NCBI GenBank assembly: GCA_041941305.1
Contig: JBGTQJ010000030.1
Location: 1 to 64,000, forward strand
Source of the DNA: JANSWP01 sp041941305
Lineage (GTDB): Bacteria > Bacteroidota > Bacteroidia > Chitinophagales > Saprospiraceae
Direction of reading: 5' to 3'
Length of the DNA: 64,000 nucleotides
In this document: positions 1 through 9,320 of the stretch, piece after piece
How positions within the stretch are numbered: position 1 is the first letter of the stretch
How the letters are laid out: each line of letters opens with the position of its first letter
Made by a program: the position numbers and the translations under genes
The notes under the pieces: model-generated
What the model was told of the DNA's origin: nothing
The model's input: the letters and a program-made list of their open reading frames with translations, nothing else
Databases searched by the model: none

Positions 1-82
1 TTAACTTTATCATTTTGACTTTTACATTTAAAACTAGAACCAATCACCCCTGCCCTTTGGGGGGATGATCCATGATTTAGCG

Positions 83-122
83 GCATAATCGCAGCATTGC
101 AGCATAGTAGTATTGCAACATC
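83..122. repeat. Degenerate tandem 8-mer array (GYAGNATY)
   Basis: Five consecutive 8-base units can be read: GCATAATC, GCAGCATT, GCAGCATA, GTAGTATT, GCAACATC. The same unit recurs in two short arrays at 46319-46350 and 46419-46442. The array lies just past the 3' end of the arginase gene. It is too short and has no spacers, so it is not a CRISPR. Function unknown. Confidence 0.6.
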
Positions 123-128
123 AAAAAG

Positions 129-1082
129 CTATCTCGATTCCAAAATCTCCGTTGCCAGCTCCAAAATCTCAAAAGCCGTCTCTGCCATTAGATTTTTCTT
201 TTCGTCAAGGGTAGGATTCACCTCTGTTATCTCAAAACAGCAAATCTTTTCATTAGCCAGCATTGGTTTCAACAAACGAATGATTTCTCTTTTTGTAAAT
301 CCAACAGGAACAGGCGTTCCAGTGCCATGTGAAACATAAAAAGGATCCATGCTATCTACATCAAAAGAAACATAAATCAAGTCGCAATTTTTAAGGTATT
401 CGTGAGCTTCCTGAGCTGTTTCGGTAAAGCCTTTGACTCTGGTTTCGGTAACACTAAACAGTTTGACCTTGTTTGTCCTGATCAAATTCCTTTCCTCATC
501 ATCTGCATCTCTTACTCCGATAAACACAATATCTTCATAGCTGATTTTTGGATTGATTCCCGTTACATTTTTCAAATCGTTCCAAAGTCGCAGTGTTTTT
601 TCAGATACCTCATTTTCCTTTAATTCTTCATTGTCTTCACCCAAACAGGCGGTCAAAGGCATTCCATGGACATTGCCAGAAGGTGAAGTGTATGGAGAGT
701 GCAAATCAGCATGTGCATCAATCCATATAATCCCCAGGCGCTTGTCTGGATATCTTTTTTTGATACCTGCAATCGTACCTCCAGCTGAAGAGTGATCTCC
801 GGCCAATAACAGCGGGAATTTACCGTCTTCCAAAACCTTATTTACAGCATTGGCAACGTGCTCGTAAACTTTAATGATGCCTGCTATTCGCTTTGCACAG
901 GGGGTATCAACAGGTTGATACAAGATGTGATTTTCGTCTGCAATTTTTATCGGTGGGTATCTTACAAAGTAGTTACTATTTGAATTTAAGGAAGCAACCT
1001 TTATAGCATAAGGCCCCAAGCTTGCTCCCCTTGTACCTGCTCCAATTTCTGAGTGGCTTTCAATAATTTGGACGGTGTTCAT
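129..1082 (-). CDS. Arginase (ureohydrolase family)
   Basis: Predicted to hydrolyse L-arginine to ornithine and urea in the cytoplasm with a binuclear Mn(II) centre. At 317 residues it has the usual length. The ureohydrolase metal-ligand motifs occur in order: GDHS (95-98), DAHAD (122-126), GNVHGMP (136-142), DVDSMDP (241-247) and EITEVNP (284-290). The SPSGNVHG segment and the GTGTPVP loop fit arginase better than agmatinase or formimidoylglutamase, but substrate is inferred from family resemblance only. It is monocistronic as far as can be seen; the next gene upstream is divergent. A TTG-N18-TAATTTCG promoter-like pair lies about 45 bases upstream of the ATG. Likely role: arginine catabolism or ornithine/polyamine supply. 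Confidence 0.9.
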   Translation of the reverse strand: MNTVQIIESHSEIGAGTRGASLGPYAIKVASLNSNSNYFVRYPPIKIADENHILYQPVDTPCAKRIAGIIKVYEHVANAVNKVLEDGKFPLLLAGDHSSAGGTIAGIKKRYPDKRLGIIWIDAHADLHSPYTSPSGNVHGMPLTACLGEDNEELKENEVSEKTLRLWNDLKNVTGINPKISYEDIVFIGVRDADDEERNLIRTNKVKLFSVTETRVKGFTETAQEAHEYLKNCDLIYVSFDVDSMDPFYVSHGTGTPVPVGFTKREIIRLLKPMLANEKICCFEITEVNPTLDEKKNLMAETAFEILELATEILESR

Positions 1083-1125
1083 GTGGTTAAGACTTTTTTT
1101 GGTAATTATTTGTTTGGAAATGGTG

Positions 1126-1154
1126 CGAAATTAAAATTTATTGGGATAAACCAA
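1126..1154 (-). promoter_or_regulatory. Putative Bacteroidota promoter of the arginase gene
   Basis: Read on the minus strand there is TTG (complement of 1152-1154), an 18-base spacer, then TAATTTCG (complement of 1126-1133), close to the Bacteroidota -33 TTTG / -7 TAnnTTTG consensus. It sits about 45 bases before the start codon. Position and match are seen; promoter activity is inferred. Confidence 0.35.
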
Positions 1155-1252
1155 TGCCTTAAACATCCATTCAAGTATTTGTAAAAGAACTTCTATTTGA
1201 AATTCCTTTACAGACACGAAACCTAAACTGGCGCAGCCAGTAGCATAGAATT

Positions 1253-1313
1253 TGAGAGATTGAGAGATTGAGAGATTGAGAATTTGAGAAATTTTTTTAT
1301 CTCTCAATCTCTC
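1253..1313. repeat. Tandem TGAGAGAT repeat closing into a hairpin
   Basis: Four near-identical TGAGAGAT units (1253-1281) are followed after a T-rich loop by their inverted complement TCTCTCAATCTCTC (1300-1313). It lies in the divergent 541-base gap (1083-1624) between arginase and the Cys-rich gene. Other than this hairpin and a doubtful 49-codon ORF at 1400-1549 with no recognised relative, I see nothing in the gap. Confidence 0.55.
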
Positions 1314-1624
1314 ACACTCTCACACTCTTTAACTTCAAGCCGGAGAAGACTTCCTTGCATTTCTTGCCACATTTGCGCAAAAAACAACTTGGAAGGAACT
1401 TATGAATTGGTACTACATTGAATACACAGGAGCAAAATCCGGAAGAATACCTGGAACCTGTAACAAGGATATAGAAACCTTGTTAATTTTTGAGAACCCT
1501 CCAAACTTTATCAAAATTGAAAAATGTCTTCACTGGCGCTGTTTTTGTTAACAAAATGCCAAAAAACGAATAGAATTTAGCGCACTGCCAAAAGCCATTT
1601 ATCTTTGTAGTCAAATTCTCAAAT

Positions 1625-2050
1625 TTGGCGATTAGATGCTTACATATCCTTCTTGCAATTTCGGTATTCTTCAGTACCACAGGCTTGGTTGTTTTCAATT
1701 GTTATTGCCAGGCAGAGTTCAATAAAATTGCTGCTTCCCCGACTGAAGGATTAGAAGCAAATGTGGGATGCCAAATGTTTGGCGACAAATGTTGCTGTGT
1801 CATTGCCAAAGAGAATCAAGAAGACAATTGTTGTGATACCAAAACCGATTATATCGATTCCGACCTGGACCTAAATCGAATTACTGAGAATCGCATTGTT
1901 CTAAATCTGCCAGTCTTTTCTCCAATCATCCCCCAAAACTTTATTCCAAAAAGTATTGATCCCAAGCTCCAAAAAACGGCTTTCCAAACCTACCAATCTC
2001 CTTTCCTCGTCTGCGACCTTCCGCTGTTGTTGCAGTCTTTTTTGTGTTAA
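1625..2050 (+). CDS. HYC_CC_PP-like cysteine-rich exported protein
   Basis: A 141-residue exported or membrane-anchored protein. The N-terminus is a hydrophobic signal segment (residues 4-23) followed by NCYCQ, then KCCC (~56), DNCCD (~68) and a C-terminal DLPLLLQSFL. This order matches small Bacteroidota proteins of the HYC_CC_PP type that sit next to TonB-dependent receptors linked to metal acquisition; here the HYC and PP motifs are degenerate (CYC; a single P). The start is TTG: the upstream stop at 1571 leaves no in-frame ATG before the signal segment. It lies 149 bases upstream of a CarboxypepD_reg TonB receptor in the same orientation, consistent with a two-gene operon. The Cys pairs suggest soft-metal binding; the metal is unknown. 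Confidence 0.7.
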   Translation: MAIRCLHILLAISVFFSTTGLVVFNCYCQAEFNKIAASPTEGLEANVGCQMFGDKCCCVIAKENQEDNCCDTKTDYIDSDLDLNRITENRIVLNLPVFSPIIPQNFIPKSIDPKLQKTAFQTYQSPFLVCDLPLLLQSFLC

Positions 2051-2091
2051 TTATTTTCATTCTCACTTCAACCAAAATTTGTGGAATCAAA

Positions 2092-2165
2092 AGATACTTT
2101 TTGAGGACAAAGCAGGAAAAATTGAATTTTTTGAATTCTTCCTGCTTTGTCGCCAAAAAGTATCT
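2092..2165 (+). promoter_or_regulatory. 27-bp-arm hairpin between Cys-rich gene and TonB receptor
   Basis: Arms 2092-2118 and 2139-2165 are complementary over 25 of 27 positions (one 2-base mismatch after the first 12 pairs), with a 20-base loop. No T-tract follows, so it does not look like an intrinsic terminator. A second small stem, TCTGGAAGAAA / TTTCTTCCAGA, follows at once (about 2163-2187), ending just before the receptor start at 2200. It could be a processing, attenuation or mRNA-stability element. Confidence 0.6.
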
Positions 2166-2199
2166 GGAAGAAAATTTCTTCCAGATAAGCATTTTACCC

Positions 2200-4461
2200 A
2201 TGAGAACGAATAATATATTTTCAATCATAGTTTTACTGCTCCTGGTTATTCAATCACAAGGGCAAAACATTTATGGCATCCTTCAAAACCAGAATGCAGA
2301 ACCATTATTTGGAGCGACTGTTCAGTGGCAGGGAACAACTCTTGGTACAGTAGTAGATGAAAATGGGAATTTTGAACTTCCCAAAAAAGATACTGCTGCA
2401 AATTTACTGATTCGTTATGTAGGTTACGACCCAATATTCATCAATGTTGAGCCATCTGAAGACACCGTTTTCATACAAATTGACGGCGTTTCGGAATTAT
2501 TGGAAATCGAAATCGCTGCCAAAATTCGAGACAATTACCTTTCAAGACTGAATCCAATTAACATTGAAAGCATCTCCAGCAAAGAATTGAAAAAGGCGGC
2601 TTGTTGTAGCCTGGCTGAGAGCTTTGAAACCAATGGTTCAGTAGATATTTCCTATTCAGATGCTGTAACTGGAGCAAAGGAAATTCAAATGTTGGGCTTA
2701 CGAGGCCTATATGTGCAAATGCTGATAGAAAAACGACCTGCCTTAACAGGTCTGGGTTCTTCTTTAGCAATGGAGTTTTTACCAGGCACCTGGCTCGAAA
2801 GCATTCAGATTTCAAAAGGAGCGGGCTCTGTTCAAAATGGCTATCAATCCATCGTTGGTCAAATCAACAGCACTTTGAAAAAGCCTTTTGAGGACAAACC
2901 TTTGTTTGTCAACTTGTTCGCTACGCCAATGGGTCGTTTTGAAGCAAATGTGCACCTGAACAAAAAAATCAATGACGAGTGGAGTTCTGGTTTATTGCTT
3001 CATGGAAACTACATGCAACACCAGGTAGATAATAATGGCGATTCCTTTATGGATATGCCTACGAAAAAGCAGTTGAATGGGATGTATCGGCTTTTCTACA
3101 GAGGGGATATTATTCGAAGTCAATTCAATATTCACGCCTTAACAGATGAACGCGTTGGTGGTCAAACGACAGGTGGTCATGCACATCATGGAGGTGGACA
3201 TATTGGTGATTTATATACTGTATTTCAAAGAAACCGAAGAGTAGAAGTTTTCGGAAAGATTGGCTACCTGGGTTTTGAAAAGGAAAACACCTCACTTGGG
3301 TTCATTTACAATGCTTCCTGGCATCGCTTGAATAATTCTTATGGCTATACAGACCATTTAGGAACACAAAAAAATGCCTATGCCAATTTGATATACAATA
3401 CTTATTTGGGTAATACCGACCATTCATTGAATGCCGGGTTGAGCTACATCTATGATGATTATGAAGAAAAGCTGAATGATTCTGATTTCGACAGAAAAGA
3501 ACGCGTGCCGGGTATTTTTGCTGAATATAGCTTAGCGAGAAATGATTCAAATTTCGAAACATTTAATGATAAGTTTGGGCTCATCATTGGTTTGCGATAT
3601 GATCACCACAATCAGTTTGGCTCCCTCTTTTCGCCAAAGGCTAATGTAAAATTCAATTTCAGTGACAAAAGTATAGTCCGCCTGGCAGCAGGTCGGGGTT
3701 TTAGAACGCCTAATGTAATTGCTGAAAATATCAGTGTTTTGGCAAGTAGCAGATTGATTGAAGTGCTGGAAGATCTGGAGATGGAAGAAGCCTGGAACTT
3801 TGGAATCAATTTTACCCAAAACTTCCCTATCGGGGCTCGTGAACTGACCTTCGCCGCAGATTTGTACCGTACTCAGTTTGAAAACCAGGTAATAGTAGAT
3901 TTGGAAACCAAGCGAAACAGTGTGCTTTTCTACAATTTGGATGGAAAATCCTTCTCCAATAGTTTTCTCACCATGGTCATGTATGAATTGGTTGAAAATT
4001 TGAATTTGAAGCTGGCTTACAAATTCAATGATGTGAAGATGAAATACAAATTTGAGCAGATCCGTCCGGAAAATGCAGAATTGGTGGAAAAGCCACTTCT
4101 AGCAAAACACCGCGGCTTGATTACATTGGATTACGAAACTCGTGATGAAAACTGGATGTTTAGTACCCACCTTCAATTGGTCGGCAAGCAAAGATTTCCA
4201 GATAATTCAGCTTTGCCAGCCGATTTGAGAAAAGATCATGAAGGTTATGCACCATCTTATGCAGTTTTAGGAGCTCAAATCACCCGTTACATCGGCAATT
4301 TGGAGATTTATCTGGGTGGTGAAAATCTAAACAACTATCGGCAGGAAAATCCTATTATTGGCTGGGAAGACCCTTTTGGAGATTATTTTGATGCTACACA
4401 AGTTTATGCACCGGTTGTTGGCATTAGAGGGTATCTGGGAGTGAGGTGGTTTTTAGAATAG
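2200..4461 (+). CDS. TonB-dependent receptor (probable metal receptor)
   Basis: Outer-membrane, TonB-energised uptake receptor of 753 residues. The start at 2200 is chosen because it opens a clean signal peptide (ending ~residue 22, QSQGQ); the frame is open further upstream but runs through the hairpin. Domains: carboxypeptidase-regulatory-like Ig domain (~23-105), plug domain containing an AACCSLAESFE segment (~150-270), and a beta-barrel to the C-terminal aromatic-rich strand. A His-rich extracellular-type stretch (GGHAHHGGGH, ~324-335) and the adjoining Cys-rich HYC_CC_PP-like protein point to a metal or metal chelate as substrate; this is inference. An intrinsic terminator follows the stop codon closely. 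Confidence 0.85.
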   Translation: MRTNNIFSIIVLLLLVIQSQGQNIYGILQNQNAEPLFGATVQWQGTTLGTVVDENGNFELPKKDTAANLLIRYVGYDPIFINVEPSEDTVFIQIDGVSELLEIEIAAKIRDNYLSRLNPINIESISSKELKKAACCSLAESFETNGSVDISYSDAVTGAKEIQMLGLRGLYVQMLIEKRPALTGLGSSLAMEFLPGTWLESIQISKGAGSVQNGYQSIVGQINSTLKKPFEDKPLFVNLFATPMGRFEANVHLNKKINDEWSSGLLLHGNYMQHQVDNNGDSFMDMPTKKQLNGMYRLFYRGDIIRSQFNIHALTDERVGGQTTGGHAHHGGGHIGDLYTVFQRNRRVEVFGKIGYLGFEKENTSLGFIYNASWHRLNNSYGYTDHLGTQKNAYANLIYNTYLGNTDHSLNAGLSYIYDDYEEKLNDSDFDRKERVPGIFAEYSLARNDSNFETFNDKFGLIIGLRYDHHNQFGSLFSPKANVKFNFSDKSIVRLAAGRGFRTPNVIAENISVLASSRLIEVLEDLEMEEAWNFGINFTQNFPIGARELTFAADLYRTQFENQVIVDLETKRNSVLFYNLDGKSFSNSFLTMVMYELVENLNLKLAYKFNDVKMKYKFEQIRPENAELVEKPLLAKHRGLITLDYETRDENWMFSTHLQLVGKQRFPDNSALPADLRKDHEGYAPSYAVLGAQITRYIGNLEIYLGGENLNNYRQENPIIGWEDPFGDYFDATQVYAPVVGIRGYLGVRWFLE

Positions 4462-4472
4462 AACTAAAACTA

Positions 4473-4507
4473 TGGATGGAGGTCAATTTGGAAATGACCT
4501 CCATCCA
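4473..4507 (+). terminator. Terminator of the TonB receptor gene
   Basis: Perfect 13-bp stem TGGATGGAGGTCA / TGACCTCCATCCA with a 9-base loop, starting 11 bases after the receptor stop codon. An A-rich rather than T-rich tract follows on the + strand, so it may act more as a 3' end stabiliser. Confidence 0.6.
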
Positions 4508-4557
4508 AAAAATATAATAAATCATAAAAAAATTTAAATATCTACCAACCTATTCTA

Positions 4558-4672
4558 CTGATACCATTGTGCAATGAATTGCGAGAGGCTAAATGGTGTT
4601 AGCAGAATATGCCAGGACATTGATTGCTAACACCATTTTGCTTCCCACTAAGCTGAACCACAATGGTATCAG
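4558..4672. repeat. R2 palindromic element (copy 1): nested TGCTRAYACCATT repeats
   Basis: Two nested perfect inverted repeats: outer CTGATACCATTGTG (4558-4571) with CACAATGGTATCAG (4659-4672), and inner AAATGGTGTTAGCA (4591-4604) with TGCTAACACCATTT (4625-4638). The 13-base core TGCTRAYACCATT and its complement also bound the elements at 35958-36006 and 46268-46366. It lies in the gap between two convergent genes. Confidence 0.65.
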
Positions 4673-4721
4673 CAATGTACGAGAAAAGATAAGCTATCGA
4701 TTTGAAACTGATCTTTCCTTG

Positions 4722-7700
4722 TTACTTGATTAATTTCTTTGAAACCCTCATCCCATTATAAAAGGTATTCAACACATACATTCCTTCTGGCAAAAAATCT
4801 GTTGTTAATTCGAATGCTCCATTTCCCTTAAACAGCTGAACTAGTTGTTTGTGGACAGGTCTTCCAGAAAGATCAAAAAGATGAAATTCCAATACCCTTT
4901 CTTCTGGAGAAACATAATTTATTTTCCAGCCATTTGATTGAGTTACCGTGTATTTAATGGAAAATAAACCAGATGTATTTTGATATTCCATAGCTAACTC
5001 TTTTTTTATGGAATCATTCGTTTTGGCTTCTTCATCAACAAAACGATGGTTGATTTCATTTTCTTCTGTATTTCCAATTAGTGGTGAAGGGGCATGTTTG
5101 GTAACCACCACTTTGTCAGGATGATAACTGATGGTATAATCTGCTGGCAGATCTACAGTTGTGAAAGACCCCAGGCGACAAGAAGAACCACCTGAACATT
5201 CTGCAATGGTGTAATCTCCTGGAGGCACCATCCCAGTTTCCGTTACACGCAATTCATTTTTCATTATCATAAGTTTTGACACCAACAATTGGTCATGACC
5301 TGTTCCTGGACCAGAAGCGTCCATTATTTCAATATCCAGAAGCGTACCATTGATATAAACCTCATCATATGTTAGTGTTCCTGTGGAAGTGCCTGGTCGA
5401 AAGGTCCCCAGGTTCAAAAAAGCAGGCAATACATCCAGAGTACCAATACCTTCTACTACTCCTGTAAGCATATTTTTAAAAATGGTCTGTATTTCAGTTA
5501 TGCCGGCATCTAATTTTGAGAAAACACCTGTGTTGGTAAAAATGCCCACAGGGACAGTAGTAGAAATGATTTTTCCAGCAAAGTCAGTTTCAAAATCACC
5601 TTCATTTTCAAAATGCCCCGGATCATTGATTTTTAATTTTCCTGCAGTCCAGATAGTGGTCCCTTTATTGAGCAAAGTAGCAAGCAAGGTTTTTGTCCCT
5701 CCAAACATGGTCAGAGTAGCACTGGCATCAACCGTCATCGATGTATGAATTTTTCCTCCAGACCATGTTCCAATACTCATAAGTGTCAGCATCTTCGTTC
5801 CTTTCAGATTTCCTGCTGAAAGTCCAAAGTGACTGGTACAAATCAAATTGTTATTTAAAACAAGATTTCCGCCTGAAACCAGAATTTCTACTCCAGTAGT
5901 CAGATCCTTATTGATTTTTGTATTGGAGCTTTTAATGTCATAAGTTCCACTTCCTGAAAGAGAAGAAAAGGTGGTGAAGGAAGACGAAGACCTTGCATGC
6001 CAGGTTGTACCTCCTAGTAGGTTCAAATTATCAAAGACCAATAAGTCACGATACATATCGACTTTGCCCGAATTGAGGTTTATTCGGTCGTGATTTCTTA
6101 TTGGGACAGCTATTTCGAGACTTCCAGCTCCCATATTGATATTGATCACTTCCTGATTCTTAATGTTTCCAGGGTTGTCACCGATGTAAAAAGTAAGTAG
6201 TCGATTAACTGCATTCCAGTTAAAAGTGCCTTTGTTAACCAATTTTCCCGAATCATTAATGACGAAGTCTCCAGCCGACCAGGTAGCTGTTCCTTTTTGA
6301 GTCAACTTTCCATCCAACACTTTGTCATTGGCGCCTGTTAAAGCCAATGTAGCTGTAGCTATTATGGTGGTGGTCACACTTAATTCTCCCCCAGTCCAAG
6401 CCAGAGATTTGGCAATAATTAAAGCCCCCAAACCAAACACTTCACCATCTGATAATTCTGTTGTTCCGCTTGTATTGATGGTCCCAAACAAGTCTACCGA
6501 GGCTCCCTTGAATTTAAAATTAAGTGCACCTACATAAACCGCGGCGAAACCAATTAATCCAACATTAAACGCTATATCTCCTTTTCCTTTCAAGGTTGAA
6601 CTTCCATGGATTGAAGCATCCGTACTCAAATCCAATTTGGTTCCCATATCGATGTCTATCGTTCCGGTATTGTGGAAGGGTTTCTCCCCTCCTTTTTTCA
6701 AAGTTCCCGCCTCAATTTCCAAAGTACCGGAATTAATCAATTCTACCCCAATAAATGCGATGCCAGCACCCAATACTTTTGTCATGGTACCAGAATTGTC
6801 AAAGAGGCCTGTAGCCCCGATAGGATGAGTCATTGAGCCATCAAATTGGATGGAGCAAGTTCCGATGTTTTTGACTTCCCCATTAATGAAATGAAGTGTT
6901 CCTGCCAACCAAGCAAAAGTACCTTTGTTGGTGATGATGTTTTTGAGCTTTTTTAGCCCTCCAGTTTTTAAGCCTATATTTCCACTCGGTTCAATGCCTG
7001 TTTTTACATTCAGTGTTCCTTTATTCCAAACCAAGGCACCAAAAGCCAGGACTGTTAAAGAGCCAGGTCCATCAATTGTTCCATCATTGAAATTGGCAAT
7101 GCCTTTGACTTTTATTTCTTCACCGAGTTCTTTAGTCCTGTTTAGATTAAAATTCAAGGTGGCTAGAAATGTAATTTCTGTAGGCACATTCAATAATCCA
7201 TCTTCCCAATTCATGGTACCTCCATCAATGGTCAAATTGGCGGCAGCAGCAATTTTTTGAAAAACGCCTCCTTTTAGATTGACGATCCCTTTTGTTTTTA
7301 AGGGATGTTTCAAAGTCGCGTTCGAACCAAGATTATCTATATTAAAGCCTCCATCAATGGCGGTTTCGAAGGCAACGTTGCTAAGATTGTTCAACTTCAA
7401 TAAGCCCTCTCCCAAAATTTCAGTTCCAGGATTGAAAAAAGCATCCGAACTGATTTCCAGGGTTTTTCCAGGAAGGATATCAATTTTGGCATTGCTGATG
7501 AAATTTCCCTCCATTTCCAGCGTGCCCGAGGCAATTTTTAAAGAACCTGCCTTGTTTTCAAAAAGGGGAAGTATAGTGGCTACTCCAGCTCCTGCAGCTT
7601 TTGTAAAAATGCCATGATTCTCAATTGCCCCAGCCATAATTGCGGGAGAAATTGTCAAATCACCAGCGATTCCAAATTCACCGTTATTTTTTAAAGTCCC

Positions 7701-8120
7701 AGAACCGTTGATGATGAATGTCCCTGCATCAAAAGTCCCCATGCCATTATTCGTCAGTATTCCATCGAGGGTTTTTGTGCCACCTGTCGCCAAAATCAAA
7801 TTGCAGCCGCCCCCAGCGATTACGCTTGCCGCAATCGTTCCGGATTTCCAATTGATGGTAGTGGTCACCGTCAAAGATTCTGGAGGGCCTCCTACAATTT
7901 TTCCACCAGACATATCCAATACCCTTACTGTTGCTGGAATATCCATGTGTACTTCATCCCCAGGTCCAATAAAAACATCATCCCCAGGAGTGGGAACCCT
8001 TCCACAAGACCAGTGTCCAGGGTCGTTCCAATTGCCGTTTCCGCCAATCCATTCACAATTGGCGAATGCACTGATAAGAAGAAAAAAATTCAATGCGAAA
8101 GTCAAAATCTGCTTTTTCAT
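4722..8120 (-). CDS. Large repetitive surface protein with T9SS sorting domain
   Basis: A 1132-residue secreted protein with a signal peptide (1-20, ending FANC). The body is a long run of short irregular repeats rich in G, T, N and L (pattern like G-T-L-x-N-x-G-T-F/W-x-A-G), typical of right-handed beta-helix or autotransporter-adhesin-like passengers. The N-terminal GGNGNWNDPGHWSCGRVP segment is the start motif of many Bacteroidota surface proteins. The last ~90 residues (LEFHLFDLSGRPVHKQ to GMYVLNTFYNGMRVSKKLI) form a T9SS type A sorting domain, so it should be exported by T9SS and attached or released at the surface. It appears to be monocistronic. The many long ORFs on the opposite strand are shadows of its biased codon pattern. 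Ligand unknown. Confidence 0.8.
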   Translation of the reverse strand: MKKQILTFALNFFLLISAFANCEWIGGNGNWNDPGHWSCGRVPTPGDDVFIGPGDEVHMDIPATVRVLDMSGGKIVGGPPESLTVTTTINWKSGTIAASVIAGGGCNLILATGGTKTLDGILTNNGMGTFDAGTFIINGSGTLKNNGEFGIAGDLTISPAIMAGAIENHGIFTKAAGAGVATILPLFENKAGSLKIASGTLEMEGNFISNAKIDILPGKTLEISSDAFFNPGTEILGEGLLKLNNLSNVAFETAIDGGFNIDNLGSNATLKHPLKTKGIVNLKGGVFQKIAAAANLTIDGGTMNWEDGLLNVPTEITFLATLNFNLNRTKELGEEIKVKGIANFNDGTIDGPGSLTVLAFGALVWNKGTLNVKTGIEPSGNIGLKTGGLKKLKNIITNKGTFAWLAGTLHFINGEVKNIGTCSIQFDGSMTHPIGATGLFDNSGTMTKVLGAGIAFIGVELINSGTLEIEAGTLKKGGEKPFHNTGTIDIDMGTKLDLSTDASIHGSSTLKGKGDIAFNVGLIGFAAVYVGALNFKFKGASVDLFGTINTSGTTELSDGEVFGLGALIIAKSLAWTGGELSVTTTIIATATLALTGANDKVLDGKLTQKGTATWSAGDFVINDSGKLVNKGTFNWNAVNRLLTFYIGDNPGNIKNQEVININMGAGSLEIAVPIRNHDRINLNSGKVDMYRDLLVFDNLNLLGGTTWHARSSSSFTTFSSLSGSGTYDIKSSNTKINKDLTTGVEILVSGGNLVLNNNLICTSHFGLSAGNLKGTKMLTLMSIGTWSGGKIHTSMTVDASATLTMFGGTKTLLATLLNKGTTIWTAGKLKINDPGHFENEGDFETDFAGKIISTTVPVGIFTNTGVFSKLDAGITEIQTIFKNMLTGVVEGIGTLDVLPAFLNLGTFRPGTSTGTLTYDEVYINGTLLDIEIMDASGPGTGHDQLLVSKLMIMKNELRVTETGMVPPGDYTIAECSGGSSCRLGSFTTVDLPADYTISYHPDKVVVTKHAPSPLIGNTEENEINHRFVDEEAKTNDSIKKELAMEYQNTSGLFSIKYTVTQSNGWKINYVSPEERVLEFHLFDLSGRPVHKQLVQLFKGNGAFELTTDFLPEGMYVLNTFYNGMRVSKKLIK

Positions 8121-8463
8121 TTTTCATTAATTTTTTGGTGATGGCTCCCAGAATCTGGCTCCAGACAATAGCATTCTAGTCTCTCCACTGGAGAAGAAGT
8201 CAATTCTGAAGAGCAATTCTATTTTTTGGAATGATGAACGATGATTGAGGATTGTTTTCTCACAGCATACAATCAGCATCCTTAAATTCAATAATCATCC
8301 ATAGGTAAACTGAGCATTTGAAAACGTAACAGCTGTTTTGAAAAAAAATAAAAATTTTGCCGCGATGTCCTCTGTGAGAGACATGGCTTGTTACGCGGAA
8401 TCCTGAAAGTGAAATTCATCCAGAATGAATTTCCATCTCCTCATTCTCTTATTTTCCCGTACC

Positions 8464-8590
8464 TTAGTAGTGATTAAAAAATAACTTCATCCTTTTGATT
8501 TCGTCAAATAAGCTCAACTTCATTTCTTATCAGGCTTTCAGTCTTCGCTTATTTGACGAAATGATGAAGTTTTTTTTTAAGGGTTCCTTA
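8464..8590 (+). repeat. R1 dispersed palindromic element (copy 1)
   Basis: 127 bases beginning TTAGTAGTGATTAAAAAA and ending GGGTTCCTTA. Inside are nested arms: AATAACTTCATC with GATGAAG plus T-tract, and TTTCGTCAAATAAGC (8500-8514) with GCTTATTTGACGAAA. Near-identical copies in the same orientation occur at 43207-43367 and 52190-52317. In this copy the right outer arm has decayed into a run of T. It ends 32 bases before the sigma-factor start. The rest of the 8121-8622 gap holds only a small hairpin around 8360-8400 and no gene. Confidence 0.8.
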
Positions 8591-8622
8591 GTTACGTTTT
8601 TGACTTTTCATTTTACTTATAC

Positions 8623-9183
8623 ATGCAATATAAATTTTCAGACAAGGAAATTTTAGACGGTTTATTACAAGGTGGAGCCAAGGTGGATATGATTTTGAAA
8701 CACATTTATGTCGCCAATCGGGCTGTGGTGGTGAGTTTTATTCATAAAAACCGTGGCAGTACGGAAGAAGCTAAAGACGTTTTTCAGGAATCGGTCATTG
8801 CCTTTTATGAGAATGTGAAAAGCGGAAAATTTCGCGGTGAGAGTGCCGTTTCCTCTTACATTTATTCCATCGCTAGATTCATTTGGCTAAATCGATTGAA
8901 AAGAAAAAATACAGAACAGCGCATATTGGATACTCAGCCGGTAGAAGAAATTTCGGAAGGGTTTTTCCCAAAATTACTGGCGAAAGAAGAAGAAGAAAGA
9001 CTTTTGAAATTATTTGCTACGCTTGGAGAACAGTGTAAACAAGTTTTGATCTTCGTTATTTTTTACAATTATTCCATGAAAGAAGTGGCAGAACAATTGA
9101 ATTATGAAAGTGATCAGGTGGCTAGAAATAAAAAGTATTTATGTTCGAAGAAACTGAAAGATCTCTTGAAGAAAAGGAATTGA
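8623..9183 (+). CDS. ECF-type RNA polymerase sigma factor
   Basis: A 186-residue sigma-70 family factor of ECF size. Region 2 covers roughly residues 20-95 (AKDVFQESVIAFYENV..., then SYIYSIARFIWLNRLKR). Region 4 is at 118-180, with the helix-turn-helix around YSMKEVAEQLNYESDQVARNK-like sequence. It lies directly downstream of R1 copy 1, which would be in or near its 5' leader, and upstream of a membrane protein with anti-sigma-like features and a convergent TPR-CHAT gene. This grouping of sigma factor, anchored TPR protein and CHAT protein suggests a signalling module. The regulon is not predictable from this window. Confidence 0.88.
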   Translation: MQYKFSDKEILDGLLQGGAKVDMILKHIYVANRAVVVSFIHKNRGSTEEAKDVFQESVIAFYENVKSGKFRGESAVSSYIYSIARFIWLNRLKRKNTEQRILDTQPVEEISEGFFPKLLAKEEEERLLKLFATLGEQCKQVLIFVIFYNYSMKEVAEQLNYESDQVARNKKYLCSKKLKDLLKKRN

Positions 9184-9264
9184 GTTGTCGGGTATGCGGG
9201 TATGCGGGTTGTCCGGGTTGTCGTAGGGGCGGGAAACGCTTCTCCTCGCCTTCCCGACAACTCA
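9181..9264 (+). repeat. Hairpin overlapping the sigma-factor stop codon
   Basis: A perfect 12-bp stem TGAGTTGTCGGG (9181-9192, whose first three bases are the sigma-factor stop codon) with CCCGACAACTCA (9253-9264). The loop contains direct GTATGCGG repeats. It fills the 137-base gap to the next gene and could reduce read-through. Confidence 0.5.
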
Positions 9265-9320
9265 CATAACCGCAAAGCAGAAATTATCTAAAGCCAATTA
9301 TTCAACACCAACCCAAAAAA

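Noticed and set aside
1400..1549. 49-codon ORF beginning MNWYYIEYTGAKSG
   Set aside because: No recognised family and a Cys/Trp-rich tail typical of random translation; left as a note only.
5383..8141. Seven or more plus-strand ORFs of 60-140 codons opposite the large repetitive surface protein
   Set aside because: They are antisense to a convincing 1132-residue T9SS protein, have no recognisable domains, and result from the repeated G/T/N-rich codon pattern of that gene.
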